Below the pieces are notes generated by a model that did no database searches, was not told the DNA's origin, and worked only from the letters and a program-made list of their open reading frames with translations. A stretch of 64,000 nucleotides of DNA from Gemmatimonadota bacterium (GTDB lineage Bacteria; Latescibacterota; UBA2968; UBA8231). The position numbers and the translations under genes are program-made. The DNA is taken from contig VXOR01000061.1 of NCBI GenBank assembly GCA_009840005.1, positions 148,853-212,852 on the forward strand. Reading direction: 5' to 3'. Within the stretch, counting starts at the first letter, position 1, and each line of letters opens with the position of its first letter. This document shows, piece by piece, positions 32,655-40,635 of this stretch.

Positions 32655-34358
32655 ATGAGCGGTGCCCTAGGAATTCTCACCGAACCCAATGTTCAAGTGC
32701 TGATGCGCGACGGCGTCCACATGGCGGCGCACGTGTTCCGCCCCGACGCCGACGGCCGATTTCCCGGAATCCTGCTGCGCACCCCGTACGACCGCCCAAA
32801 GTCTGGATTCGAGCGATACGTGCGCGCGGGATACGCCGTCGTCTCCATGGACTCGCGCGGCCGCTACGGCTCCGCAGGCGACTGGGTGCCGTTCACCGAA
32901 GAGCACACGGGCGACGCCGAGGACGGCTACGACTCCGTGGAGTGGTTGGCGGCACAGCCTTGGTGCGACGGCAACATCGGCACCCTCGGTGCCTCGTACA
33001 ACGCCTATATGCAGTGGCAGCTAGCCAAGCTGCGCCCCCCGCATCTGGTAGCCATGTGCGCGTACACCATCCCCCTAGAATTGACCGAAGTCGATTGGCC
33101 GGGTGGATTCCGGCCGGGACGACGCATCAAGTGGTGGCTCACCTCCATGGCACCGGACTTGCGCCGCCGCCACGGACTGCCGCCGCCGCACACGCCAGAG
33201 CAAGCGCGACAGGAGTGGGACAAGATCGCCGGCGAAGGCCACTGGATCGGCTACCTGCCGTGGCTCGACTTCACCCGCCACCTACCACCGGGACTGGCGG
33301 AGTACGCAAAGGACTGGCTCGAGCACCCGCACCGGCGGGCCTGGAAGTTCGACGAGGTGCACAAGGAAGTAGCCGTGCCAAACCTCGACTTCAGCGGCTG
33401 GTACGATCATTGCAACGGCTCAATACAGCACCTACAGCTCATGCAGCGCCACGGTCGCACCGAGCGGGCGCGGTCGCAGACGAAGCTGATCGCCGGCCCG
33501 TGGAATCACCCGAGCCTCGGCAGCCGCATAGTAGCCGGGTTCGACTTCGGGCCACAAGCCGGTCTCGACCTGCCGGACCTAATCATTCGCTGGTTCGACC
33601 ACTGGCTCAAGGGGATCGACAACGGCGTCGATCGCGAGCCAGCAGTGCGCTATTTCGCAATGGCCGGACGGCAGGGCCAATGGCGCTCGGCCGACACTTG
33701 GCCGCCAGCGGACACAACGCCCCGTGAGTACCTGTTGAGCAGCGATGGCGACGCCAAGTTCGGCGGTTCCGGCCGACTGTCGATCAACGGCGGGCACACC
33801 AACGCCGAGGCCGACCGCTTTGACTACGATCCCCACAATCCCGTGCCGACGCTGTGGACGCGAGAGTGGTTCACAGGGCCAGCAGACCGCCGCCGACTGG
33901 AAGGGCGCGACGACATCCTCTGCTACCGCTCGGAACCGCTGACTGACGCCGTCGAGATCGCCGGTTATCCAGAAGTCGTGCTCTTCGTCAGCTCGTCGGC
34001 ACCGGACACGGATTTCTTCGCGCGGCTGGTGGACGAGCACCCGTCCGGCGGCCCAGCACCGGAAATGTGCTACGGCATGGTGCGCACCCGCCACCGCAAC
34101 TCCCTCGACGTCGAAGAACTGCTGACGCCCGGAGACGTGGTGGAACTCCGCATCCGCATGGGGCCGACGGCCTGCCGCTTTGAGCCGGGTCACCGCATCC
34201 GCCTAGAAATCACGTCGAGCGACTTCCCCAACCACGACCGCAATCACAACACCGGCAAAAACGACCTAGCCGACCCCGAGCTAGTCGTGGCGACCAACGC
34301 CGTGCATCACTCGGCAGTCCATCCCTCGCGACTCGTGCTGCCTGTGTCTGGGGAGTGA
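32655..34358 (+). CDS. CocE/NonD family hydrolase (X-Pro dipeptidyl-peptidase S15 type)
   Basis: A 567-residue alpha/beta hydrolase. The nucleophile elbow is GASYNAY (S in G-x-S-Y) after NIGTLGAS. Earlier blocks are ILLRTPYDRPKSGFERY, GYAVVSMDSRGRYGSAGDW and the W-x3-Q region. The C-terminal jelly-roll has FEPGHRIRLEITSSDFPNHD, as in the X-Pro/CocE C-terminal domain. Such enzymes hydrolyse acyl esters or X-Pro peptides. No signal peptide is seen, so it is cytoplasmic. The ATG overlaps a short upstream frame's stop (CGATGA); the first 22 bp around that junction are repeated at 27938. Confidence 0.87.
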   Translation: MSGALGILTEPNVQVLMRDGVHMAAHVFRPDADGRFPGILLRTPYDRPKSGFERYVRAGYAVVSMDSRGRYGSAGDWVPFTEEHTGDAEDGYDSVEWLAAQPWCDGNIGTLGASYNAYMQWQLAKLRPPHLVAMCAYTIPLELTEVDWPGGFRPGRRIKWWLTSMAPDLRRRHGLPPPHTPEQARQEWDKIAGEGHWIGYLPWLDFTRHLPPGLAEYAKDWLEHPHRRAWKFDEVHKEVAVPNLDFSGWYDHCNGSIQHLQLMQRHGRTERARSQTKLIAGPWNHPSLGSRIVAGFDFGPQAGLDLPDLIIRWFDHWLKGIDNGVDREPAVRYFAMAGRQGQWRSADTWPPADTTPREYLLSSDGDAKFGGSGRLSINGGHTNAEADRFDYDPHNPVPTLWTREWFTGPADRRRLEGRDDILCYRSEPLTDAVEIAGYPEVVLFVSSSAPDTDFFARLVDEHPSGGPAPEMCYGMVRTRHRNSLDVEELLTPGDVVELRIRMGPTACRFEPGHRIRLEITSSDFPNHDRNHNTGKNDLADPELVVATNAVHHSAVHPSRLVLPVSGE

Positions 34359-34423
34359 GCTGAATCGATCTTTGTCTTCAACAATTGCTCAAATATGTCG
34401 TTCGTCTTGGACCAGCCCAGCTT

Positions 34424-34810
34424 TTAGCCGCCCATTTGCGCGATCCTTCGCGCCATCCAAGAGATATAGGCCGTACGGGTCATTTTACGCCTTCGCGCCT
34501 CGAAATCGATGAAAGCGGCTACCTCTTCGTCGAGGTTCAAATGGGCGCGCACGCTACGACCTGACAGACGGATCAGGGGAATGGACACTAGCGCTTGTCC
34601 AGCGGGGGTTTCGATGTCTTCAAGGGCACTCGGCGCAGCAAGGGGCTCACCATCATGTTCCGCCTCAAGCGCACCATCGCGAAGCGCCTCTTCGGCATTC
34701 ATCAATGCCTCATCCATCGTCTTGCCCATGGCCACGATGCCGGGAAGGTCCGGGAAGGTCACGCCATAGGCCCCTTTTTCGCCGTCAATCAGTGCAGGAT
34801 ATCGGATCAT
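34424..34810 (-). CDS. hicB: HicB-like antitoxin
   Basis: The start ATG 34810 gives the usual HicB opening MIRYPALIDGEKGAYGVTFP (128 residues); GTG 34834, directly after the hicA stop, is an alternative. The partly degraded RNase-H-like domain ends near residue 65 (TMDEALMNAEEALRDGALEA). A ribbon-helix-helix DNA-binding tail follows (SVRAHLNLDEEVAAFIDFEA). It neutralises HicA and would repress the operon at the palindromes upstream of hicA. Order is toxin then antitoxin. Confidence 0.87.
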   Translation of the reverse strand: MIRYPALIDGEKGAYGVTFPDLPGIVAMGKTMDEALMNAEEALRDGALEAEHDGEPLAAPSALEDIETPAGQALVSIPLIRLSGRSVRAHLNLDEEVAAFIDFEARRRKMTRTAYISWMARRIAQMGG

Positions 34811-34834
34811 GGTCTCTTTTGTCTCCTTGGCCAC

Positions 34835-35026
34835 TTATTCATCCAGCCATCCGGCCTTCTTTGCAATAGAACGGGCGACACCCGGTGACAGCTTGTTGTG
34901 TCTCGGCAAGGTGATGATGCCTTTGATAAGTGGGTGCCGGTAAATGTCATGGCTGCCACCGTGGCGCACCATGTACCAACCTTCTCTCTCCAATTTTCTT
35001 TTAATCAGATTGGTCCTAGTTTCCAT
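34835..35026 (-). CDS. hicA: HicA-like toxin
   Basis: A 63-residue dsRBD-like mRNA interferase with the family's catalytic histidine in RHGGSHDIYRHP and the following GIITLPRHNKLSPGVARSI. The initial LIKRKLEREGWYMV helix is standard. It is immediately followed by hicB. AGGTCGCGAAG precedes the ATG. Confidence 0.88.
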   Translation of the reverse strand: METRTNLIKRKLEREGWYMVRHGGSHDIYRHPLIKGIITLPRHNKLSPGVARSIAKKAGWLDE

Positions 35027-35044
35027 CTTCGCGACCTAAAATGC

Positions 35045-35101
35045 GTACATATATGCACTTTTTTGAGGATCAAGTCAAAATTTTTGTGCATATATATACA
35101 C
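35045..35101 (-). promoter_or_regulatory. hicAB promoter with two near-palindromic operators
   Basis: TTGACT (35078-35073, minus strand) lies 17-19 nt from CATATA/TATATG (about 35055-35048). Two similar near-palindromes, GTACATATATGCAC (35045-35058) and GTGCATATATATACAC (35086-35101), flank or overlap the promoter and are likely sites for the ribbon-helix-helix domain of HicB. Confidence 0.6.
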
Positions 35102-35114
35102 TTTTATTGTCCCT

Positions 35115-36218
35115 TCAAGAAGCCTGCAACCTCCGCACCCGCGCCGGGGTATGGTCTTGGCCAATCTCCGAGGAGAGAATGCCCAACGAGCGATCCGCTA
35201 GCGGCAGGTCCACGCGGGCAAAACCGTCGCGATGCGATTGGCGCAGGGCAATGGCTATTTCGAGGGCTGCCCGGCCATCATCTCCTGAGCAGCGCGGATC
35301 CGATCCCGTCTCAATGGCCTGAATCAGATCCTCTACAATGGTCAAGCCCATGCCCTGTATGTGCGTCGGATAGGGAAAGGGCACATACGCGGGCACGCCG
35401 CGTCCCCTATTGCCACCTGGAGCCGTGCGGATGTACTCCATTTGCGTGCAATTGGCTATGGATCGGATGCGGCCCTCCGTGCCAATGACGTCGATTTCCC
35501 AAGCCGCAACCCCAGTGGGCGTGGCGCGGATAAAGGCACGCACCCCATTGTCAAAGACGAGGTAGCCGTTGCCCTGCGGGTCGGTCTCGCCCTCGGCCGC
35601 GGCGTCCGATTCCATTTCGCCAAAAACCCACTCGACCTGCCCCCCGGCCATGTAGCGCACAATGTCGAGGAGATGGCTGCCGTTGTGCGACAACCCGCAC
35701 TGGGCATAGCCGGTAACTTGGAGGATTTGCCCCAGCTCGCCTTTGTCGATGAGGTCGCGAGCCTGACTGAAGAACGGGTTCCAGCGGCGAGCGCAGTTGA
35801 TAGCCAGAGCCGTGCCGTGTTGGCGGCAAGCCTCGACCATAGCATCAGCTTCCGCCAAGGTCAGGGCGATGGGCTTTTCCGCCCATACGGCCTTGACGCC
35901 AGCGCGGGCGCAGTCCTCGACGATCTGCGAGCGAATGCGGGCCGTGGTGCAGACGCTGACCAAATCGAGGTTTTCTCGCTCCAGCATTTGGCGGTAGTCG
36001 CTGTAGAGATGGTCTTGCTCCAAACCCCAGCGGTCGCCGAAAATAGCGCGTTGTTCGTCGTGTAGATCGGCTCCAGCCACCAGTTCCGTATGGGGCGAAG
36101 CGCAGTATGAGGGGGCGTGGCAATAGGGCAGGAAAATGGAGCCGCCTTCGCTCATTTCATCGTCGAATGTGCTGCCCATGCGGCCCAAGCCGATAACGGC
36201 GGCGCGATACGTAGTCAT
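35115..36218 (-). CDS. Gfo/Idh/MocA family oxidoreductase
   Basis: A 367-residue protein with a classical Rossmann start (AAVIGLGRMGSTF, G-x-G-x2-G), the E-K-P motif in VWAEKPIALTLAEAD near residue 116, and a C-terminal domain beginning GYAQCGLSHNGSHLLDIVRY. It differs clearly from the oxidoreductase at 13014-14108, so they are distant paralogues. NAD(P)-dependent action on a sugar or cyclitol is expected. GGAGGAGACC precedes the ATG. Neighbouring sulfatase and GH2-like genes suggest glycan breakdown, without proof. Confidence 0.87.
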   Translation of the reverse strand: MTTYRAAVIGLGRMGSTFDDEMSEGGSIFLPYCHAPSYCASPHTELVAGADLHDEQRAIFGDRWGLEQDHLYSDYRQMLERENLDLVSVCTTARIRSQIVEDCARAGVKAVWAEKPIALTLAEADAMVEACRQHGTALAINCARRWNPFFSQARDLIDKGELGQILQVTGYAQCGLSHNGSHLLDIVRYMAGGQVEWVFGEMESDAAAEGETDPQGNGYLVFDNGVRAFIRATPTGVAAWEIDVIGTEGRIRSIANCTQMEYIRTAPGGNRGRGVPAYVPFPYPTHIQGMGLTIVEDLIQAIETGSDPRCSGDDGRAALEIAIALRQSHRDGFARVDLPLADRSLGILSSEIGQDHTPARVRRLQAS

Positions 36219-36260
36219 GGTCTCCTCCAGCGTTTTGGGTGGGATTTTACTATCGCGTAC

Positions 36261-36416
36261 CTAAGTACCCGACAGTAAATCGGTATGGGATGCTTCGCTT
36301 CGCTCAGCATGACAACATGAGCGTCAACACCTGTCATGCTGAGCGGAGCGAAGCGGAGTCGAAGCATCTCAGCTCTCCCATGCCGAACATCCATTGGATT
36401 ACTGTCGTATACTTAG
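36261..36416. mobile_element. MITE-like element, family 1 (156 bp), with degenerate 9-bp target duplication
   Basis: The ends CTAAGTACCCGACAGTAA and TTACTGTCGTATACTTAG are inverted repeats, the same length and layout as the copy at 12809-12964. Flanking 9-mers ATCGCGTAC and GTCGCTTAC agree at seven positions. The copy ends 14 bp from the sulfatase stop and is oriented between two minus-strand genes. Confidence 0.82.
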
Positions 36417-36430
36417 GTCGCTTACTTAGC

Positions 36431-37876
36431 TCATAGATAGGGATACGTCGCTTCTGGATCGTAGTCCGGCAACAGCGCGTCATGGGGTTGGCCGGGGATC
36501 AAGCGCGTGCCATCCACAAAACCCTCCGGTCGGTCTTTGAGGATTTCGCTGAGGCGATTTCGCCAAGGTTCCATCCTAGTTTCAGCGTCAGACTCACGAG
36601 CCAGATCGCGCATTTCCTCGGGGTCTTCGTCCAAGTCAAAAAGGTGCTCCTGACCCGTCTGCGAATACCAGATGTATTTGCAGCGCCCATCGGTGACATA
36701 GTGATTGCCGTGGTCGCGGGCGTAACAGCCGGCGTGTTCTCCGTGCAGAAATTCCCGGACGCCATCGGCATCGCCTTGCATGACGGGCAGGAGGCTTTTG
36801 CCCGTGCAGGTATCGGGAATGTCAATGCCAGCCGCAGCGAGAATGGTGGGCATGATGTCCTGGATGCCGACGGGACTATTGCTGACGACTTCTTCGGGAT
36901 AGTCCCAACTTTTTGGCGCACGCATGAAAAATGGAACTCGCGCCGACGCTTCATAAGGCCAAGTTTTGCGAAAGAGATTGTGGTCGCCCAGCATTTCGCC
37001 GTGGTCGGAGGTGAAGATGACTAGGCAGTTGTTGAGACCCCCGGTAAACTGAATGAGGCGGCCAATCTGATCGTCTATGAAGTTGATCATGCCGTAATAA
37101 GCGGCGCGACTACAGCGCATGTCGTGTTCGTCGAGACGAATTTCCCACGCATTGGGATTGAGCCCTTTTTCGGCACCATCGAATGCAGGTGCCCAATCGC
37201 CGACAAATGGATCGGGCAGGCTGCGATCGATATAGCGGTCGTAATAAGGAGCGGGTGGCGTGAGCGGAGGATGGGGGTCGATAAAGGAAACATTGAGAAA
37301 AAACGGTGCCGACGGATCGCGCTTGCGCAGAAAGTCCATAGCCCGATCAACGCACCAGAAAGTATGCATCTGTTCTTCGGGCAAATGGTGCGGGCGACCG
37401 ACCCAGCCGTTGGCGGAAATGCCGTGGGCCATGCCGGGATCTACTTCATTGCGGCCGTGGTATTGCCGCAGCCATTCGACATAGTCGTTGTCAGCACCCC
37501 GGGTGGCATCGGCCAGTTGCATGTGGTCAAAGCCGTAGCGCTTGCGATGGGGAGTTAAGTGGAGCTTGCCGATCATCTCCGTCTGATAACCCGCTTTGGA
37601 CAACTCGCCGGCCAAGGTGTGCGGCGGGTCCCACGGAGCGCTCTTAAAGCCAACGGCCCCATTGGCCGCGGGTGCCGTGCCAGTCATCAAGCTGCGGCGC
37701 GCAGGAATGCAACTGGGACACTCGGAATAGCCGTGGTGAAAATGCGTACCCGTGCGGGCCAGCCAGTCTAAGTTGGGCGTTTGCAGACACGAGGGACTGT
37801 GGGGATCGAGGCCCATGCAGTCGCCGCGCTGCTGGTCGGTCATAATGAGCAGGATATTGGGGCGAGCGTCTGGCAT
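36431..37876 (-). CDS. Type I sulfatase
   Basis: A 481-residue arylsulfatase-type enzyme. The N-terminal metal-binding block is NILLIMTDQQRGDCMG. The modified-cysteine motif C-x-P-x-R-S is CIPARRS (Cys about residue 56), requiring formylglycine formation by a maturase not in the window. The block YQTEMIGKLHL supplies the conserved lysine, and TSDHGEMLGDH the later metal ligands. No clear signal peptide is present, so it may be cytoplasmic or exported in another way. Sulfated glycans are the usual substrates. The GH2-like gene lies upstream on the same strand, with an element between them. Confidence 0.9.
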   Translation of the reverse strand: MPDARPNILLIMTDQQRGDCMGLDPHSPSCLQTPNLDWLARTGTHFHHGYSECPSCIPARRSLMTGTAPAANGAVGFKSAPWDPPHTLAGELSKAGYQTEMIGKLHLTPHRKRYGFDHMQLADATRGADNDYVEWLRQYHGRNEVDPGMAHGISANGWVGRPHHLPEEQMHTFWCVDRAMDFLRKRDPSAPFFLNVSFIDPHPPLTPPAPYYDRYIDRSLPDPFVGDWAPAFDGAEKGLNPNAWEIRLDEHDMRCSRAAYYGMINFIDDQIGRLIQFTGGLNNCLVIFTSDHGEMLGDHNLFRKTWPYEASARVPFFMRAPKSWDYPEEVVSNSPVGIQDIMPTILAAAGIDIPDTCTGKSLLPVMQGDADGVREFLHGEHAGCYARDHGNHYVTDGRCKYIWYSQTGQEHLFDLDEDPEEMRDLARESDAETRMEPWRNRLSEILKDRPEGFVDGTRLIPGQPHDALLPDYDPEATYPYL

Positions 37877-37905
37877 ATCATTCTCCGATTAAGAGACTTA
37901 GGTCA

Positions 37906-38067
37906 CTGGTGTTGCGCATTGTCTTGCCAGTGTGCTAGCATTGGTAAGTATAGAGATGCTTCGACTCCGCTTTGCTCCGCTCAGCATGACCTAGGTAGCA
38001 AGACATCAGCACCGTCATGCTGAGCGAAGCGAAGCATCTCATACCTAGGGCCTGTGCGTAACATCAG
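37906..38067. mobile_element. MITE-like element, family 2 (162 bp), with exact 8-bp target duplication
   Basis: The ends CTGGTGTTGCGCA and TGCGTAACATCAG are inverted repeats. TTAGGTCA is duplicated at 37898-37905 and 38068-38075. The right duplicate supplies the TAA stop of the GH2-like gene. The interior carries the same palindrome arms (AGATGCTTCGACTCCGC, AGCGAAGCGAAGCATCT) as family 1. Confidence 0.83.
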
Positions 38068-40164
38068 TTAGGTCAAATGCAGCGTCACCGACTGAACGTG
38101 GTCGTATCCACCCGGCGCGCGAATCGGCTGCCGCTGGCTCTCGACATCCACGCTTGCACCCTGACAGGTAAAGCGGTACGCACCCGCTTCGGGCAACACA
38201 AACCACGACGTACCCGCCAGATCGGCCCGCACGGCATAGGGCAGGACCGCCTGTCCATCCAGTGGAATCACCAAAACACAGGCGCGGGCGACCGGTTGCC
38301 CGTCGCGCATCACCCGCACCAGCACCTCCGGCAATCGCTCCTGCGCCAGCGGCCCCACATCCCGCCCAGCGAGCCGGCGGAACAACTCCTGCGACCAAGC
38401 CGTCGTCGCCGTTGGGCGCGAGACCGGCTGCTGCGGGTCGCACCAATTGAGACACAGCCGGTGCTTGCCCCACGCCGCCGGCGTCCCCACGCCAAAAGGG
38501 TCAATGCGGGCGTCCGCCCCCGACTGCGACGGCCATGTGACCTCCATGTCGAGCGGTCCGGCCAACATCCCCGGCACGTGGTCGGTAAAGCCTCGGTAGT
38601 CCATGTCGGCGAGGAAAAACGTCTGTAACCCGTGTATATTGCGCTCCGGCATTGAAGTCAAAAATTCCCCCCAGCCTTCCCCCAGTGGTGGCTCCTCCTG
38701 CTCTCCCCAAGAGCCCCCCGCGAAGATGCCCGCCTCACCGACCCGGATCGGTTTCACTGGGAGGCCGCTGCGAATCGCATCAATGCTCGCCTCGATGCTC
38801 TCCAAGCTACTGAACAGCCGATAGCAATCAATCAGCTCAATCAGCTCGTCCGTAGCCACAGACGGGTCAAACGTAACTTCGGCGATGCGGCTGTCGTCGA
38901 GTTCCTTCACCTTGCGCAGCAGAGGCACGCAGTATTCGGGCTCTCTCGCGTCCGTGATGTCCCAGAACAGGATCGACGGATGGTTGCGGACCGAGCGAAT
39001 CCAGTAGTCGGCCACCGCTAGCTGGTACTCCCTTACCAGCGCCTTCTCCCGCACGTCCATCTCCGGCGTGTACACCTGTCCCGTACCAACGCAAAAGTTG
39101 GCACCCACCACGAACACGCCAAGCTCGTCGGCCACGTCGTAAAACACCGGCGGCGGATCGTAGCGGTGGTGCTCGACAATGCTGACGTTGGCCTCGGCCA
39201 GATCGACGAACTTCCGCGTCAGCCACTGGCGCTCGTACACGTACGGCACCGTGTGGTCGCCCCAAGGCATTAGCTGAATGCCGTTGAGCAGCAGCCGATC
39301 CCTCTCGGCCCAGATCTCGCGGAAACCAAAGCGAGTCACAGCAGTATGCAACGTGCGACCTGCCGAGTGCAGCGAACTTTCGAGAAAGTATAGAACCGGC
39401 TCGCCGTACGGCGGACGACCCCACAGCACGGCGTCGCCCCAAGGCGCTGTGGTCTCTAGGCGACGGCTCTCTCCCGGTGCCAGATCAAGATCGCAACCTG
39501 CGAGTTCCAACTCGGTCTCGCCCGCACGGCGCACCCGCAGGCGAATGTCGCCGCAGAACGCTTCCTCGGCATCATTGCGAACGGTCAACCCAACGCGGAT
39601 TTCGCGCTCTCGCACCGACGTGACGATCTGCACATCCTCGACCCGCACCCGCGACTCCCAACTCAGCCACACATCCGACTCCATGCCAACGGTGGCAGCG
39701 CTCGTGTACCAGAAGCGAGTGTCGAGGGCTTTTTCCGCTTCTTCACTCAGCCGTGAGGCGTCGGGATGCGCATAGCGGCCGCTACAGTTGTGAGTGAACA
39801 CGTCGAGCCGGTAATCGCGCCCCGGACGAATGCCATCGGTCAGGTCAATGCGCCAAGGCAATCTCATGCCGTAGTGCTCGCCGAGCACTTCACCGTCGAG
39901 ATAAGCGCGCCCAAAGTGACGGACCCTCCCTAAGTCAAGCACGATGCGCCCGTCTGCATCCCAGCCGTCGGGCAGGCGCAGTTCCGTGCGGTACCAACCG
40001 GACTCGGGCGGATCATCTTCAAACTCGCGCGATCGATGCGGCACGCGCACGCGCTCCCAGCCGTCGATCGGCGGATCGCCGTCGGGCCCCTCGGCAAACT
40101 CCCACTCGCCGTTCAGCAGCAGGCGGACATCGCCGCTCGTCCCCAGTGGCGATTGGTAGAACAT
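38068..40164 (-). CDS. Glycoside hydrolase family 2-like protein
   Basis: A 698-residue protein with GH2 architecture: a sugar-binding jelly-roll (LLNGEWEFAEGPDG, WYRTELRLPDGW), an immunoglobulin-like domain (VWLSWESRVRVEDVQIVTSV), then a TIM barrel (LLLNGIQLMPWGDHTV, HHRYDPPPVFYDVADELGV). The usual acid/base block N-H-P-S-x-x-x-W-x-x-x-N-E reads NHPSILFWDITDA, so the catalytic Glu is absent. A candidate nucleophile remains in VGEAG. It could be inactive, or use another acid. No signal peptide. The stop codon lies in a mobile element's target duplication. Confidence 0.78.
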   Translation of the reverse strand: MFYQSPLGTSGDVRLLLNGEWEFAEGPDGDPPIDGWERVRVPHRSREFEDDPPESGWYRTELRLPDGWDADGRIVLDLGRVRHFGRAYLDGEVLGEHYGMRLPWRIDLTDGIRPGRDYRLDVFTHNCSGRYAHPDASRLSEEAEKALDTRFWYTSAATVGMESDVWLSWESRVRVEDVQIVTSVREREIRVGLTVRNDAEEAFCGDIRLRVRRAGETELELAGCDLDLAPGESRRLETTAPWGDAVLWGRPPYGEPVLYFLESSLHSAGRTLHTAVTRFGFREIWAERDRLLLNGIQLMPWGDHTVPYVYERQWLTRKFVDLAEANVSIVEHHRYDPPPVFYDVADELGVFVVGANFCVGTGQVYTPEMDVREKALVREYQLAVADYWIRSVRNHPSILFWDITDAREPEYCVPLLRKVKELDDSRIAEVTFDPSVATDELIELIDCYRLFSSLESIEASIDAIRSGLPVKPIRVGEAGIFAGGSWGEQEEPPLGEGWGEFLTSMPERNIHGLQTFFLADMDYRGFTDHVPGMLAGPLDMEVTWPSQSGADARIDPFGVGTPAAWGKHRLCLNWCDPQQPVSRPTATTAWSQELFRRLAGRDVGPLAQERLPEVLVRVMRDGQPVARACVLVIPLDGQAVLPYAVRADLAGTSWFVLPEAGAYRFTCQGASVDVESQRQPIRAPGGYDHVQSVTLHLT

Positions 40165-40270
40165 GCTATCCCTCTCTTCTTCTCTTGAGTGGATGTATGG
40201 ACTAAGGATATGCCAAAATGTTAGTGAATGGACGGCAAAAGCTACTGGGCATTAGTTGGTTGGTCAATTA

Positions 40271-40342
40271 CTGACGTCACGCATCGATCCTTGGATAGGG
40301 AGATGCTGGCGTGAACAGCATCCCATACCTGCATAACATCAA
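40271..40342. mobile_element. Decayed family-2 element
   Basis: CTGACGTCACGCA at the left and TGCATAACATCA at the right resemble family-2 ends. An inner GGGAGATGCTG/CAGCATCCC palindrome remains. No target duplication is readable. It is part of the 471-bp gap upstream of the secreted-protein gene, which also holds the sites listed next. Confidence 0.45.
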
Positions 40343-40352
40343 TAACCCTTAC

Positions 40353-40389
40353 TGTCCGATAGTGAACACCCGCTGTTCGATAGCGTGCA
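40353..40389 (+). promoter_or_regulatory. Two tandem dyad sites, candidate enhancer for the sigma-54 promoter
   Basis: TGTCCGATAGTGAACA (40353-40368) and TGTTCGATAGCGTGCA (40374-40389) share TGTYCGATAGYG and are each imperfect dyads. They are 21 bp apart start to start, about two helical turns. They lie about 180-215 bp upstream of the sigma-54 promoter, the usual distance for an enhancer-binding activator. Confidence 0.6.
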
Positions 40390-40568
40390 GTACACACCCT
40401 CCGAGCATTCCGTATCAACTGACATTAGAGCCGCAAAAGGGCTGATAAAAAGAATCTGAGAGACGAACAAAAAAATCGGTTTACTTTTGTAACGCATTAT
40501 TTAACAGCAAGTTATAGGTATAAGACGAAAGAAAAATCAGCGCGATTGGCGACCGCTAACTCTCTCCA

Positions 40569-40585
40569 TTGGCACGATAGTTGCA
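40569..40585 (+). promoter_or_regulatory. Sigma-54 (RpoN) promoter
   Basis: TTGGCACGATAGTTGCA matches the -24/-12 consensus YTGGCACG-N4-TTGCW at every fixed position. The GG (40571-40572) and GC (40583-40584) are separated by exactly 10 nt. The predicted start is near 40595, some 40 nt before the ATG at 40636. Confidence 0.8.
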
Positions 40586-40635
40586 ATAGTGCGTACCGAA
40601 GCAACAACCCACACTCTTCCACAAAGGAGAGCATC

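Noticed and set aside
35361..36065. 234-codon plus-strand frame opposite the oxidoreductase
   Set aside because: It has no ribosome site or known motif and is antisense to a clear Gfo/Idh/MocA gene.
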